Source: Streptomyces sp. WZ-12
GTDB lineage: Bacteria; Actinomycetota; Actinomycetes; Streptomycetales; Streptomycetaceae
Assembly: GCF_028898845.1 (NCBI RefSeq)
Contig: NZ_CP118574.1
Coordinates: 2,418,001 to 2,482,000 of the forward strand
DNA: 64,000 bases
Direction: 5' to 3'
The translations under genes and the position numbers were made by a program. Positions 15,046-24,049 of the stretch are shown in pieces (position 1 is the stretch's first letter; each line of letters opens with the position of its first letter). The notes under the pieces are model-generated. The model searched no databases. It saw only the letters and a program-made list of their open reading frames with translations, and was not told the DNA's origin.

Positions 15046-15636
15046 TCAGACCCCCTCGGGCTCGGACTGGCGGGCCGCGGCCAGGCGCACCGCGTCCATG
15101 ATCTTCTCGTAGCCCGTGCAGCGGCACAGGTTGCCCGACAGCGCCTCGCGGATGTCCGCGTCGCTGGGGTTCGGGGTGCGCTCCAGGAGCTCGTCGGAGG
15201 CGACCAGCAGGCCCGGCGTGCAGAAGCCGCACTGCACGGCGCCGGCATCGATGAACGCCTGCTGGATCGGGGCGAGTTGAGCGCCCTCGCCGGTCTGCGA
15301 GTCGGTGCCCTTGGCGGACCAGCCCTGGGCCTCCTGGAGGGCGGTGCCGCCGGCGCCGCCCTCCTCATGGCCGCCGCAGGCGCGGTTCTTGGCGAAGTCG
15401 GCGAGGCCCTCGACGGTGACGACGTCGCGGCCCTCGACCTGTCCGGCGGCCACCAGGCACGAACACACCGGCACCCCGTCGAGGCGGACCGTGCACGAAC
15501 CGCACTCGCCCTGCTCGCAGGCGTTCTTGGACCCGGGGAGGCCGAGCCGCTCGCGCAGCACGTACAGCAGGGACTCGCCCTCCCACACGTCGTCGGCTTC
15601 CTGCTTGCGGCCGTTGACCGTGAAATTGACGCGCAT
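15046..15636 (-). CDS. Xanthine dehydrogenase, 2Fe-2S subunit
   Basis: A 196-residue electron-transfer subunit. The plant-ferredoxin-type cluster ligands are CEQGECGSC plus a following Cys (about residues 40-60). The second, all-helical domain has CGFCTPG and NLCRCTGY. An insert of about 35 residues rich in Gly and Glu lies between the domains (around GGHEEGGAGGTALQEAQ), making it longer than the ~160-residue classical form. ATG 15636 overlaps the FAD-subunit stop as TAATG, so translation is coupled. Confidence 0.93.
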   Translation of the reverse strand: MRVNFTVNGRKQEADDVWEGESLLYVLRERLGLPGSKNACEQGECGSCTVRLDGVPVCSCLVAAGQVEGRDVVTVEGLADFAKNRACGGHEEGGAGGTALQEAQGWSAKGTDSQTGEGAQLAPIQQAFIDAGAVQCGFCTPGLLVASDELLERTPNPSDADIREALSGNLCRCTGYEKIMDAVRLAAARQSEPEGV

Positions 15637-16538
15637 TACGCGACGCCTCCCTTCGTAACGGTTCCCGTGCCCGTGCCGCGGTACGACTCCCAGGCCCAAC
15701 CGAGCGTGCGGCGGGCCATGATGCCGACCGCGTGACGGCGGTACGAGGCGGTGCCGCGCACGTCGTCGATGGGGTTGCAGGCGGCGGAGCACAGGTCCGC
15801 GAACTGCTTGGCGACCGACGGGGTGATCACCTTGCCGTTGTCCCAGAACCCGCCCTCTTCGAGCGCGGCGTTGAGGAACGCCTCGGCCTCCTTGGCCCGG
15901 ACGGGTGTGGGCGCGGCCGAGCCGATGCCGGTGCGGACGGTGCGGGTCTCGGGGTGCAGCGCGATGCCGAAGGCGCACACCGCGATGACCATGGCGTTGC
16001 GGGTGCCGACCTTGGAGAACTGCTGCGGGCCGTCGGCCTTGGGCAGGTGGACGGCGCGGATCAGCTCGTCGGCCTGGAGGGCGTTGCGCTTGACGCCGAG
16101 GTAGAACTCGTCGATCGGGATCATGCGCACGCCGCGCCCGGCCGACTCGACCTCGACCTCGCAGCCGGCGGCGAGCAGTGCGGGGTGCGCGTCACCGGCC
16201 GGCGAGGCGGTGCCGAGGTTGCCGCCGACGCCGCCGCGGTTGCGGATCTGCGGGGAGGCCACCGTGTGCGAGGCCAGGGCGAGGCCCGGCAGCTCGGCCC
16301 GCAGGTGCTCCATGATCGTGGTGTAGGGGACGGAGGCGCCCAGGCGTACGGTCTTCTCCCCGACCTCCCACTCGTCCAGGTCGCCGATCCGGTTCAGGTC
16401 GAGCAGGTACTCGGGGCGGCGGTGGTCGAAGTTGATCTCGACCATCACGTCCGTACCACCCGCGATGGGCACAGCGGTCGGGTGCTCTGCCTTGACGGCG
16501 AGCGCCTCCTCCCAACTGGCGGGGCGAAGGAAGTCCAT
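15636..16538 (-). CDS. Xanthine dehydrogenase, FAD-binding subunit
   Basis: A 300-residue member of the CO dehydrogenase flavoprotein/XDH FAD family. It begins MDFLRPASWEEALAVKAEHP and has the FAD-binding AGGTDVMVEIN stretch and RNRGGVGGNLGTASPAGD. It passes electrons from the Fe-S subunit to NAD+ or another acceptor. The ATG at 16538 has GAAGAGG seven bases upstream. It is the first gene of the operon and is divergent from the PucR-type regulator, with 263 bp between them. Confidence 0.93.
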   Translation of the reverse strand: MDFLRPASWEEALAVKAEHPTAVPIAGGTDVMVEINFDHRRPEYLLDLNRIGDLDEWEVGEKTVRLGASVPYTTIMEHLRAELPGLALASHTVASPQIRNRGGVGGNLGTASPAGDAHPALLAAGCEVEVESAGRGVRMIPIDEFYLGVKRNALQADELIRAVHLPKADGPQQFSKVGTRNAMVIAVCAFGIALHPETRTVRTGIGSAAPTPVRAKEAEAFLNAALEEGGFWDNGKVITPSVAKQFADLCSAACNPIDDVRGTASYRRHAVGIMARRTLGWAWESYRGTGTGTVTKGGVA

Positions 16539-16621
16539 CGTTGGCCTCTTCTGAGAAATTTGGGTCGTCCGCTGCTCATGGTCGGGACCTCGGGCCCTCG
16601 TCGCCAGTGAGCCGTTCATGA

Positions 16622-16633
16622 CGCGTTAACGCG
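16622..16633. promoter_or_regulatory. 12-bp palindrome in the xdh-pucR divergent region
   Basis: CGCGTTAACGCG is perfectly self-complementary and sits 84 bp upstream of the xanthine dehydrogenase FAD subunit start. A symmetrical site in this divergent control region is a natural candidate operator for the adjacent PucR-type activator or another purine-responsive regulator. Evidence is symmetry and location only. Confidence 0.4.
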
Positions 16634-16801
16634 GTTGGGGTTAGTGAACGCGCCGCACACCCACCCGGTGCAGTCACCGAAACCATGAAGCGGTTGGCTG
16701 GCCACGGCGCCCGTCTTGTAGATTCGAACGAAAGACGAGGGATCAAAACCTCGCGGCATTCCACCGGCAACACGAGACAGCACAGAACGGCGGGCGAGGT
16801 C

Positions 16802-18514
16802 ATGCGGCTCCGCGCACTCCTGGACACACACTCTCTGGGCCTCACGCTACTCGGGGGCGACGAGGAGCTGGACCGCACCGTCCGTGGCGTGATGACCACC
16901 GACCTGCGGGACCCCAGCCGGTACCTCTCCGGCGGTGAGCTGGTGCTCACCGGGCTGGCCTGGCGCCGGGAACCGGAGGACGCCGAGCGGTTCGTCCGCA
17001 TCCTGGCGACCGCGGGGGTCGCCGGGCTCGCGGCCGGCGAGGCGGAGCTGGGCGCCATCCCCGACGACCTGGTGCAGGCGTGCGCCCGGCACCGGCTGCC
17101 GCTGTTCTCGGTCGACGAGAAGGTGTCGTTCGCCTCGATCACCGAGCACGTCGTCCGGCAGGTCTCCAGCGAGCGGGCCGGCGATCTGGCCGCCGTGGTG
17201 GACCGGCACCGGCGGCTGATGACCTCCGGGCCGGCCGGCGGCGGCCCCGAGGTGGTGCTGGACCTGCTCGGCTCCGACCTGGACCTGCGGGCCTGGGTGC
17301 TCTCCCCCACCGGCCGGCAGATCGCCGGCTCCACCCTGGCCGGCGCCGGTCCCGAGCTGCCCGCTCCGCTTGCCGCCCGGCTGGCCGGCGAGCACCTGGC
17401 GGCCGCCCGCAGCGGCCGCCGCGGCCCGCACCGGATCACGCTCCGGGGCACCGGCGCGCACCCGCTCGACGAGGGGCTGCCGGGCGACGGGGCGGGCGCG
17501 ACCTACTCGCTCTTCCCGATCCGTCACGGGAGCCGTGACCTGCGGCAGACGCTGCTGAGCGACTGGCTGTTGGCCGTCGAGGCGGACGCCGGTGACTGGT
17601 CCGAGGAGCGCCTGGACCTGCTGCACGGCGTCACGCAGTTGATCGCCGTCGAGCGGGACCGCCGGGACGCCGCCCGCACGGTCCGCCGGCGGCTGGCCCA
17701 GGAGGTCCTGGAGCTGGTCCAGACCGGCGCGCCGCCGGCCGAGATCGCCGCCCGACTGCGGGTGGCCGCCCCGGTCCTGCTGCCCGGGCTGGGCGCCGCC
17801 CCGCACTGGCAGATCGTGGTGGCCCGGGTCGAGTGGGAGGGCGGCGACGTGCCCGGCGGCCCGGTGGCGCAGAGCCTGCTGGAGGAGGTGCTGGTCGCCC
17901 CCGGCACGTCCGGCCCGGAGCCCGCGGACCGGATCGCGGTGGCGCACACCGGCGACGAGGCGGTGGCGCTGGTGCCGCTGCCGGCCGTCCCGGAGGACGC
18001 CGCCGACACCGCGACGGACGGCCTGCGCGCCGACCAACTGCTGCGCGTCATCCGGGAACCGCTCGCCCGCGGCCTGGCCGACGACGGCCGACTGACCGTC
18101 GGCGTCAGCGCCTCGGTGCACTCCGCCGAGGGGCTGCGCGGCGCCCTGGAGGAGGCCCGGCACGCCCGCCGGGTCGCCGCCGCCCGCCCCGGCCGGGTCT
18201 GCGCCGCCGGCCACGAGGAACTCGCCTCGCACGTCCTGCTGTTGCCGTTCGTCCCGGACGACGTCCGCCGGGCCTTCACCGCCCGGCTCCTGGACCCGCT
18301 GCGCGACTACGACCGCCGCCACCGCGCCGAGTTGATCCCCACCCTGGAGGCGTTCCTCGACTGCGACGGCTCCTGGACCCGCTGCGCCACCCGCCTCCAC
18401 CTGCACGTCAACACCCTCCGCTACCGCGTGGGCCGGATCGAGCAACTGACGGGCCGCGACCTCTCGCGCCTGGAGGACAAGCTGGACTTCTTCCTGGCGC
18501 TCCGGATGAGCTGA
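16802..18514 (+). CDS. PucR-family transcriptional regulator of purine catabolism
   Basis: A 570-residue protein. The N-terminal purine catabolism regulatory domain (MRLRALLDTHSLGLTLLGGD to about residue 125) is followed by a variable centre and the C-terminal PucR HTH_30 helix-turn-helix (DGSWTRCATRLHLHVNTLRY, then RVGRIEQLTGRDLS). PucR proteins activate purine-degradation genes in response to intermediates. ATG 16802 was chosen because the conserved domain begins there and GGGCGAGG lies upstream; the open frame runs 39 codons further. The divergent xanthine dehydrogenase operon is the obvious target. Confidence 0.92.
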   Translation: MRLRALLDTHSLGLTLLGGDEELDRTVRGVMTTDLRDPSRYLSGGELVLTGLAWRREPEDAERFVRILATAGVAGLAAGEAELGAIPDDLVQACARHRLPLFSVDEKVSFASITEHVVRQVSSERAGDLAAVVDRHRRLMTSGPAGGGPEVVLDLLGSDLDLRAWVLSPTGRQIAGSTLAGAGPELPAPLAARLAGEHLAAARSGRRGPHRITLRGTGAHPLDEGLPGDGAGATYSLFPIRHGSRDLRQTLLSDWLLAVEADAGDWSEERLDLLHGVTQLIAVERDRRDAARTVRRRLAQEVLELVQTGAPPAEIAARLRVAAPVLLPGLGAAPHWQIVVARVEWEGGDVPGGPVAQSLLEEVLVAPGTSGPEPADRIAVAHTGDEAVALVPLPAVPEDAADTATDGLRADQLLRVIREPLARGLADDGRLTVGVSASVHSAEGLRGALEEARHARRVAAARPGRVCAAGHEELASHVLLLPFVPDDVRRAFTARLLDPLRDYDRRHRAELIPTLEAFLDCDGSWTRCATRLHLHVNTLRYRVGRIEQLTGRDLSRLEDKLDFFLALRMS

Positions 18515-18818
18515 CGGGCCCTCAACGCGCCGCGCAGGACGGCCGGTTCACCGGTCGCGCCCGCCGGCCGCGGGCGGCCGCCGCGGGGCCTGCGCCGTCC
18601 GAGGTACCACGATCGGGCGAAGTCGGGTCAACGCCCTTGGTGCGCAGGGCGAGCGGCCCGCCCCGCAGCGCCGCCGAACCGCCGGTTACCAGCCACGCGA
18701 GCCGCCCCACCCGATTGTGAAATCTTTCACCCACCCCCTTGGCCCGGTGCCGGGATTCGTGCTGTGATGCGCCCCACAGCATCCTGAATTCCCGCTCAAT
18801 GGCGCTCGGGGAGGCACT
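18515..18818. other. Intergenic region with one inverted repeat
   Basis: No coding frame is supported in these 304 bases. The only distinctive element is GTGAAA-TC-TTTCAC (18717-18730), a 14-bp near-perfect inverted repeat set in a locally AT-richer patch about 90 bp upstream of the TPR-like gene. It may be an operator or promoter element. Confidence 0.45.
18717..18730. promoter_or_regulatory. Inverted repeat GTGAAA-N2-TTTCAC
   Basis: Two 6-base arms are perfectly complementary around a 2-base centre. The position upstream of the TPR-like gene at 18819 suggests an operator. Regulator unknown. Confidence 0.35.
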
Positions 18819-19709
18819 GTGGCGGACACCGCCATGCCCGGATCCGCGGATCCGGCGGATTCCATGAGTCCCGCGGATCGGATGGCGGTCCCGGCTCCAC
18901 GCCCGGGCGCCGCGCCGGTGCCGGGCGGTGCCCCAGGGGACGATGATCCGCTCAGCCGCGCCGTGTGGCGGCTGCGCTCCCGCGGCTGCTGGCTCGACGC
19001 CGCCGCCCTCCTGGCGCCGCACGCCGCCCGACAGGCCCCCGCCGCGCTGCACCGCGCCGCGCTCTTGGTGGAACGCTGCATGTTCACCGCCGCCGGCTGG
19101 GCCGAGGCGGAGGACGCGCTGCGCACCGCGGAGGCGCTGGCCGGCGACGACGACGAACGCGGCGCAGCGGCCTGCGAACGCGGCCAACTCGCCTACAGCT
19201 CCACGGTGTTGGGCGTCCGCGACCGGGTCGACGAGGCGCGCTCCGCGCTGGGCCGGGCCGCCGCGCTGCTCGCCCCGGGCACGCCGGGCCGTCCGCTGCT
19301 GGACTACCGGCGCGGCCTGATGGCCGAGCACCTCGCCGACAGCCCGGACGCCGCCCGCGCCGCCTACCGCCGCGCGCATGCCGGTGCCGTCGCCCACGGC
19401 GACCGCCTGCTGCTCTCCTTCACCTGGCGCCACCTGGCCGGACTGGCGCTGCGCGACGGGGAGTTGGCGGAGGCCCGGCACGGTTTCGCGGAGTCCCTGC
19501 GGATCCGCGAGGAGTTGGGGTTCCTGGTCGGTACCGCACCGGCGCTGGCCGCGCTGGCGGAGGCCGTCCCCGAGGACGAGGCGGCCCGGCTGCGCACGGA
19601 GGCCGCCCGGCTGTTCCGCCTCATGGGCGGCGTGCCCACCTGGCTCGCCGGCCAGCTCCCGCAGCCCCCGCCGGAGGAGCCAGCGGAGGTCGGGGAGCCC
19701 GCCGGGTAG
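18819..19709 (+). CDS. TPR-like helical-repeat protein of unknown function
   Basis: A 296-residue protein with a GTG start (GGGGAGG five bases upstream). After a Pro/Ala/Asp-rich N-terminus (to about residue 45) it is almost entirely alpha-helical with tetratricopeptide-like repeats, e.g. LLVERCMFTAAGWAEAEDAL, AAACERGQLAYSS, DAARAAYRRAHAGA and GELAEARHGFAESLRIREEL. Such repeats usually mediate protein contacts. No catalytic motif, signal peptide or membrane segment is visible. It stands alone, so the partner is unknown. Confidence 0.8.
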   Translation: MADTAMPGSADPADSMSPADRMAVPAPRPGAAPVPGGAPGDDDPLSRAVWRLRSRGCWLDAAALLAPHAARQAPAALHRAALLVERCMFTAAGWAEAEDALRTAEALAGDDDERGAAACERGQLAYSSTVLGVRDRVDEARSALGRAAALLAPGTPGRPLLDYRRGLMAEHLADSPDAARAAYRRAHAGAVAHGDRLLLSFTWRHLAGLALRDGELAEARHGFAESLRIREELGFLVGTAPALAALAEAVPEDEAARLRTEAARLFRLMGGVPTWLAGQLPQPPPEEPAEVGEPAG

Positions 19710-19916
19710 TCGTCGCGCCGGCGCCGGCCGAAGGCGCCTCCCCGGCCGTCAACCACCCGACATCGGCCATGCCGCGCCCCGCGCCGATTGGCCGGAATGC
19801 GTCCCCGCCGGTCGCGGATCGGCCGGGCCGCGGTGGCTGTCGCCGCCGCACCGGCCGCCGACCGGGCAGTAGCGCGACGCCCCACGGACCACGAGAATGG
19901 CCACAAGTCGCACTGC

Positions 19917-19929
19917 GACGGGGCGGCGC
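19917..19929. promoter_or_regulatory. Inverted repeat GTCGCA-C-TGCGAC
   Basis: A 13-bp near-palindrome with perfect 6-base arms lies about 60 bp upstream of the methyltransferase start at 19988, a usual operator position. No family-specific consensus is recognised. Confidence 0.35.
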
Positions 19930-19987
19930 GGCCTGGATGCTGGTCCGGGTCCAGCTCCCTCTGGCAGCGCCTTTCAGGAGGCCCACC

Positions 19988-20863
19988 GTGGCAGGAGTCA
20001 CCCCCACGAGCTCCGGAACCGACTGGGGCAAGGCACATTTCGAGTCGATCTACAACTGCCCTGATCCGCGCCGCTACTTCGACACGCTCCACCCGCTCGC
20101 GTACCAGATCCCGCACCACGGCCAGGCGGTGTTCCGCGCCCTGGCCGACGCCCTACGGCGCCGCCGCGGCGACCGCCCACCGCTACGCGTCGTCGACCTC
20201 TGCTGCTCCTACGGGATCAACCCGGCCCTGCTCAACCACCGGGTCACCCTCGACGACCTCTACCACCACTACGTCACCACCGACCCGCACGCCCTCAAAG
20301 GCGACTCCCTGGCCCGCGCGGACCGGGCCTACTACGCCGCCCGTCGACTGCCCGGCGCGGCCCGGGTGACCGGCATCGACGCCGCGGACCGCGCGGTCGG
20401 CTACGCGGTGGCCGCCGGCCTGCTCGACCACGGCTTCGCGGAGAACCTGGAGCTCGACGCCGCAAGTCCCGCGCTGCACCAGGCGCTGGCCGGCACCGAC
20501 CTGGTCACCGTCACCGGCGGCGTCGGCTACATCACCGCCCGCACCTTCGCCCGGCTCTTCGACTGCCTCGCCGAGCCGCCCTGGGTCGCCGCGTTCGTGC
20601 TGCGCACGGTGTCGTACCGGCCGATCTCCGCGCTGCTGGCCCGGGCCGGACTGGTGACCGAGCGGGTCACCACGCGCACGTTCCGCCAGCGCCGGTTCGC
20701 CGACGAGGCCGAGCGCCGGGCGGCGTTCGAGGCGCTGGCGGCCCGCGGGCTGCCCACCGGCGGCAAGGAGGCCGACGGCTTCTACCACGCCGAGTTGTAC
20801 GTCTCCCGGCCCGCCGCCGACGTCACGGCGCTGCCCCTGGCGGAGTTGCTGCCCGCCTTCTGA
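19988..20863 (+). CDS. SAM-dependent methyltransferase-like protein
   Basis: A 291-residue protein with a GTG start and AGGAGG six bases upstream, beginning VAGVTPTSSGTDWGKAHFES. A motif I-like segment VVDLCCSYGINPALL lies at about residues 68-82, with two Cys in place of the usual Gly-rich loop positions. Later segments GTDLVTVTGGVGYIT and PWVAAFVLRTVSYRP resemble motifs II/III of class I methyltransferases. The altered SAM loop makes activity uncertain. It is a single gene with no linked pathway. Confidence 0.7.
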   Translation: MAGVTPTSSGTDWGKAHFESIYNCPDPRRYFDTLHPLAYQIPHHGQAVFRALADALRRRRGDRPPLRVVDLCCSYGINPALLNHRVTLDDLYHHYVTTDPHALKGDSLARADRAYYAARRLPGAARVTGIDAADRAVGYAVAAGLLDHGFAENLELDAASPALHQALAGTDLVTVTGGVGYITARTFARLFDCLAEPPWVAAFVLRTVSYRPISALLARAGLVTERVTTRTFRQRRFADEAERRAAFEALAARGLPTGGKEADGFYHAELYVSRPAADVTALPLAELLPAF

Positions 20864-20895
20864 CGCCGGCCCTCACCACCCGGCCGGCCCCGCGC

Positions 20896-21654
20896 TCAGT
20901 GCGGCCGCGGCGCCGCCGACAGGTGCGCCCGGGCGATCCGCTCCACGACCCCGTGCTCCTGGGCGATCAGCGCGTCCAGCAGGGCCGTGTGCTCGGAGGC
21001 GTCGGCCAGCAGTTCGGCCGTGCGGAGGCGGGAGCCGCCGCCGGCCGACCACTGTGCGCGGCGCAGCAGTTCGCCGGCGACCTCGGTGAGCCGGCGGTTC
21101 CCGGTCAGCGAGATCAGCGCCTCGTGGAAGGCGTGGTCGGCGTCGGCGTACCCGACCCGGTCGCCCCGGGCGGCGGCGGCCACCCCGTCGTCGGCCAGCG
21201 GGCGCAGCTCCTCCCAGCGGTCCGCGGGCACCGCCCGGGCCAGCCGCAGCAGCGCGGGCACCTCCAACATGGTGCGGACCTCGGCGAGTTCGGCGAGGTC
21301 GCGGGAGCTGCGCTCGCGGACCCGGAAGCCGCGGTTGGGCACCACCTCGACGGCCCCCTCGCCGGCGAGCTGCTGCATGGCCTCGCGGACCGGGGTCGCG
21401 GAGACGCCGTACCGCTCGGCGAGGGCCGGCGCGGAGTAGACCTCGCCGGGGAGGAGTTCCCCGGCGGTCAGCGCGCGGCGCAGGGCGGTGAGGACCTGGC
21501 CACGGACCGAGTGCCGGCGCGGCCGCTGCCGGGGCAGGCGCAGGCCGGCGGCCTCCGGGCCACCGTCACCAGCGCCGCGGGGTGCGGCGCAGGCGGCCGG
21601 TGCGGGCGGCCACGCCCCGGCCTGCGGCCGCGGTTCCGCCGTGCCCTGCTCCAT
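20896..21654 (-). CDS. GntR/FadR-family regulator (FCD domain)
   Basis: A 252-residue protein. A low-complexity N-terminus of ~45 residues precedes the GntR winged helix (SAPALAERYGVSATPVREAM, EVVPNRGFRVRE). The FCD ligand-binding domain follows (EVRTMLEVPALLRLA, DHAFHEALISLTGNRRL, HTALLDALIAQEH) and supplies the Asp/His metal-ligand pattern of that fold. ATG 21654 has AGGAGGAG upstream. Ligands of this class are often carboxylic acids. It is divergent from the FhuF-like gene, but no transporter or enzyme is linked, so the target is unknown. Confidence 0.88.
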   Translation of the reverse strand: MEQGTAEPRPQAGAWPPAPAACAAPRGAGDGGPEAAGLRLPRQRPRRHSVRGQVLTALRRALTAGELLPGEVYSAPALAERYGVSATPVREAMQQLAGEGAVEVVPNRGFRVRERSSRDLAELAEVRTMLEVPALLRLARAVPADRWEELRPLADDGVAAAARGDRVGYADADHAFHEALISLTGNRRLTEVAGELLRRAQWSAGGGSRLRTAELLADASEHTALLDALIAQEHGVVERIARAHLSAAPRPH

Positions 21655-21817
21655 TGACGCTCCTCCTGCTGACGACTGCTGACGATCGGGAACCTGGTCG
21701 CCACCGGGGCCGGACGGCCGGCCGGGGTTGGACGATCAAGGTCGGACGATCGAGCTAGCACTCTAAGCGTCCGAAGCCGCGGTTCACACGCCCGCGGGGG
21801 CGGGTAGGGATGTCGGA

Positions 21818-21836
21818 TAAGGTAAGGCTTACCTGC
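21818..21836. promoter_or_regulatory. Iron box (IdeR/DmdR-type operator)
   Basis: TAAGGTAAGGCTTACCTGC matches the actinobacterial iron-repressor consensus (TWAGGTWAGSCTWACCTWA) at 17 of 19 positions and is a 19-bp interrupted palindrome. It lies 17-29 bp before the start of the FhuF-like gene, where binding of the iron-loaded repressor would block transcription. Confidence 0.8.
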
Positions 21837-21852
21837 TAACGATCGCGATTCG

Positions 21853-22716
21853 GTGGTCCCCCGCATGCCTTCTGCCACTGCCGCCGCGCCTGCCGCCCCC
21901 TTCGCCGGCCACCCGGCCAAGGACGCCTACGCCCGGCTCGCCGAGGTCTTCCCCGACCTCCGGGTGACGCTCTGGGACGACGAGCCGCCCGCCGGCGACG
22001 GCTGGTGGACGGCGTCCGCGCTGGCCGCCGGCGGCCCGGTGTTGGACACCTTCCTCGCCGACGAGGCGGCCCGCATCACCGCCGAACACGGCCGCCCCGC
22101 CCGCCCCGACGTGGTCGCCAGCTTCGCCCTGCACCGCTACGCCTGGCCGGTCTGCCTGCTGATCACCGTCCCGTGGTTCCTGCTCCGGCGGGTGCCGCAC
22201 CTGCCGGTGGCGGACGTCCGCTTCCACCGCGGGCTGGGTCGACTGGCAGTGCGCGCCGCCTCGTTCGGGTGCCTCCCCGACGACCCGGCGGCGACCCTGC
22301 CCGGCGCCCGGGTGGTGCCGGACGAGGAGGCCCTGCGCGCCGAGGTCCGCGCGGCGGTCGCCGACCATCTGCGGCCCGTCCTGGACGGCTTCCGCACCCG
22401 GGTGCGGCGCGGGCCGCGGGCGCTGTGGGGGATGGCGTCCGACGAGATCGTCGAGGGGCTGTGGTACGTCGGGCAGTTGCTGGGCGAAGGGCCGCGCGCG
22501 CGGGCCGAGTTGGCGCGGCTGCTGCCGGGGGCCACCGCGCCGTACGCGGCCGACGCCGGGTTCCGCGAGCTGACCGGGCCGGACGGCGCCGCGCTGCCGA
22601 CCCGGGACCGCGCCAGCTGCTGCATGTACTACACGCTGCGCCCCGAGGACACCTGCGCCACCTGCCCGCGCACCTGCGACGCGGAGCGCATCAGCCGCCT
22701 CACGGCAACCTCCTGA
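21853..22716 (+). CDS. FhuF-like 2Fe-2S protein, probable ferric-siderophore reductase
   Basis: A 287-residue protein from GTG 21853; ATG 21865 is the alternative start and neither has a clear ribosome binding site. The C-terminus carries the FhuF-type cluster ligands CC-x10-C-x2-C (CCMYYTLRPEDTCATC, about residues 256-271). The rest resembles the FhuF/IucA-type ferric iron reductase domain. It is expected to reduce siderophore-bound Fe3+ in the cytoplasm. The iron box immediately upstream independently supports an iron-starvation role. No siderophore biosynthesis or uptake gene is adjacent. Confidence 0.85.
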   Translation: MVPRMPSATAAAPAAPFAGHPAKDAYARLAEVFPDLRVTLWDDEPPAGDGWWTASALAAGGPVLDTFLADEAARITAEHGRPARPDVVASFALHRYAWPVCLLITVPWFLLRRVPHLPVADVRFHRGLGRLAVRAASFGCLPDDPAATLPGARVVPDEEALRAEVRAAVADHLRPVLDGFRTRVRRGPRALWGMASDEIVEGLWYVGQLLGEGPRARAELARLLPGATAPYAADAGFRELTGPDGAALPTRDRASCCMYYTLRPEDTCATCPRTCDAERISRLTATS

Positions 22717-22928
22717 CCCACCGGCCGCCCACAAGAGCGAGCGTTTCTCGCACACAACTCCCGCAGCAGGCATGGGAGTTCGATTTTCCGGCCGCTCAGC
22801 CGCGTGCCCCGGCACCCCTTGGCGTGCTCTTGCGCGGAAAGCCGGTACGTCCGGAGCCGGTTCCGTCAGGATGGCGCGCGCGCTCGCCGATTCGCGACAG
22901 CGCGGCAATCTGAGCAAGGGGTTCCGGA

Positions 22929-24008
22929 ATGAGAACGACCGATATATCGCTTAATTGGCTGGTTCCGGCGCTTCTGCTGCTCGCCGGGGTCCTGGTCGCC
23001 GCCGTCCTCGTGCTGCGCGGCAAACGCGCGGACCGCCAGGCCGGCACCGACGACTCCTGGGAACGCAGCGAGGAGCGCCGCCGCCGCAAGGAGACCGTCT
23101 TCGCCTCGGCCTCCTATGTGTTGCTGTTCTGCTGTGCCGCGGTCGCCGCGGCGCTCTCCTTCCACGGGCTGGTCGGCTTCGGCGTCCAGAACCTCGGCCT
23201 GTCCGGGGGCTGGGAGTACCTGGTGCCGTTCGGGCTCGACGGCGCGGCGATGTTCTGCTCCGTGCTGGCGGTGCGCGAGGCCAGCCACGGCGACGCGGCG
23301 CTCGGCTCCCGGATGCTGGTGTGGACGTTCGCCGGCGCCGCCGCGTGGTTCAACTGGGTGCACGCCCCGCGCGGCATGGCCCATGCCGGGGCTCCGCAGT
23401 TCTTCGCCGGCATGTCGCTGTCGGCCGCGGTCCTCTTCGACCGGGCGCTGAAGCAGACCCGCCGAGCGGCGCTGCGCGAGCAGGGCCTGGTGCCCCGTCC
23501 GCTGCCGCAGATCCGGATCGTGCGCTGGCTGCGGGCGCCCCGCGAGACCTTCGCCGCCTGGTCGTTGATGCTGCTGGAGGGCGTGCGGACGCTGGACGAG
23601 GCGGTCGAGGAGGTCCGCGAGGACAAGCGGGAGAAGGCCCGGAGCCGGCTCCGCCGGCGGGAGCAGGGCAAGTTGGACCGGGCCCGCATCAAGGCCCTCA
23701 ACCGACAGCACCGCTCCTGGGGCAGGCGCGGCACCCGCCAGGTCGCCGTCGCGGTGGCCGCACCGGCGCCCACCGCGGAGCCCGGCCCGAACACCTCCGG
23801 GCCGGTCGAGCCGGCGCCGCTGCCCCAGGGCGAGTCGACCAAGCGGCCCCGGCCGGCCCTCAAGGCCGTGACCGGCGCCGACTCCGACGGCCCCGCGCCC
23901 GGGCGCCGCGGCGCCATCGACCTCACCGCCGAGGACGACCCCCAGACCAGCCCCCGGCTGGACACCCTGGAGGAGAAACTCGCCGAGATCGAGCGGCAGT
24001 TCGGCTGA
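22929..24008 (+). CDS. DUF2637 (Spd-like) membrane protein
   Basis: A 359-residue protein. A first membrane segment (ISLNWLVPALLLLAGVLVAA) is followed by a charged linker and the DUF2637 core of three or four membrane helices (ASYVLLFCCAAVAAALSFHG, GWEYLVPFGLDGAAMFCSVL, AAAWFNWVHAPRGMAHAGAP). A long charged coiled-coil-like stretch (EEVREDKREKARSRLRRREQ) and a disordered C-terminus complete it. DUF2637 proteins are often encoded with plasmid spread/transfer genes in Streptomyces, but no such gene is adjacent here, and this may be a chromosomal paralogue. The start ATG follows AAGGGG. Confidence 0.8.
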   Translation: MRTTDISLNWLVPALLLLAGVLVAAVLVLRGKRADRQAGTDDSWERSEERRRRKETVFASASYVLLFCCAAVAAALSFHGLVGFGVQNLGLSGGWEYLVPFGLDGAAMFCSVLAVREASHGDAALGSRMLVWTFAGAAAWFNWVHAPRGMAHAGAPQFFAGMSLSAAVLFDRALKQTRRAALREQGLVPRPLPQIRIVRWLRAPRETFAAWSLMLLEGVRTLDEAVEEVREDKREKARSRLRRREQGKLDRARIKALNRQHRSWGRRGTRQVAVAVAAPAPTAEPGPNTSGPVEPAPLPQGESTKRPRPALKAVTGADSDGPAPGRRGAIDLTAEDDPQTSPRLDTLEEKLAEIERQFG

Positions 24009-24049
24009 TCGGTGGCGGACCGCGCCGACCCCACACCCCCGGCTGCGCG

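Noticed and set aside
22929..24008. Integrated conjugative element suggested by the DUF2637 (Spd-like) gene
   Set aside because: No tra, rep, integrase or excisionase gene and no tRNA attachment site is nearby; a lone DUF2637 gene is not enough.
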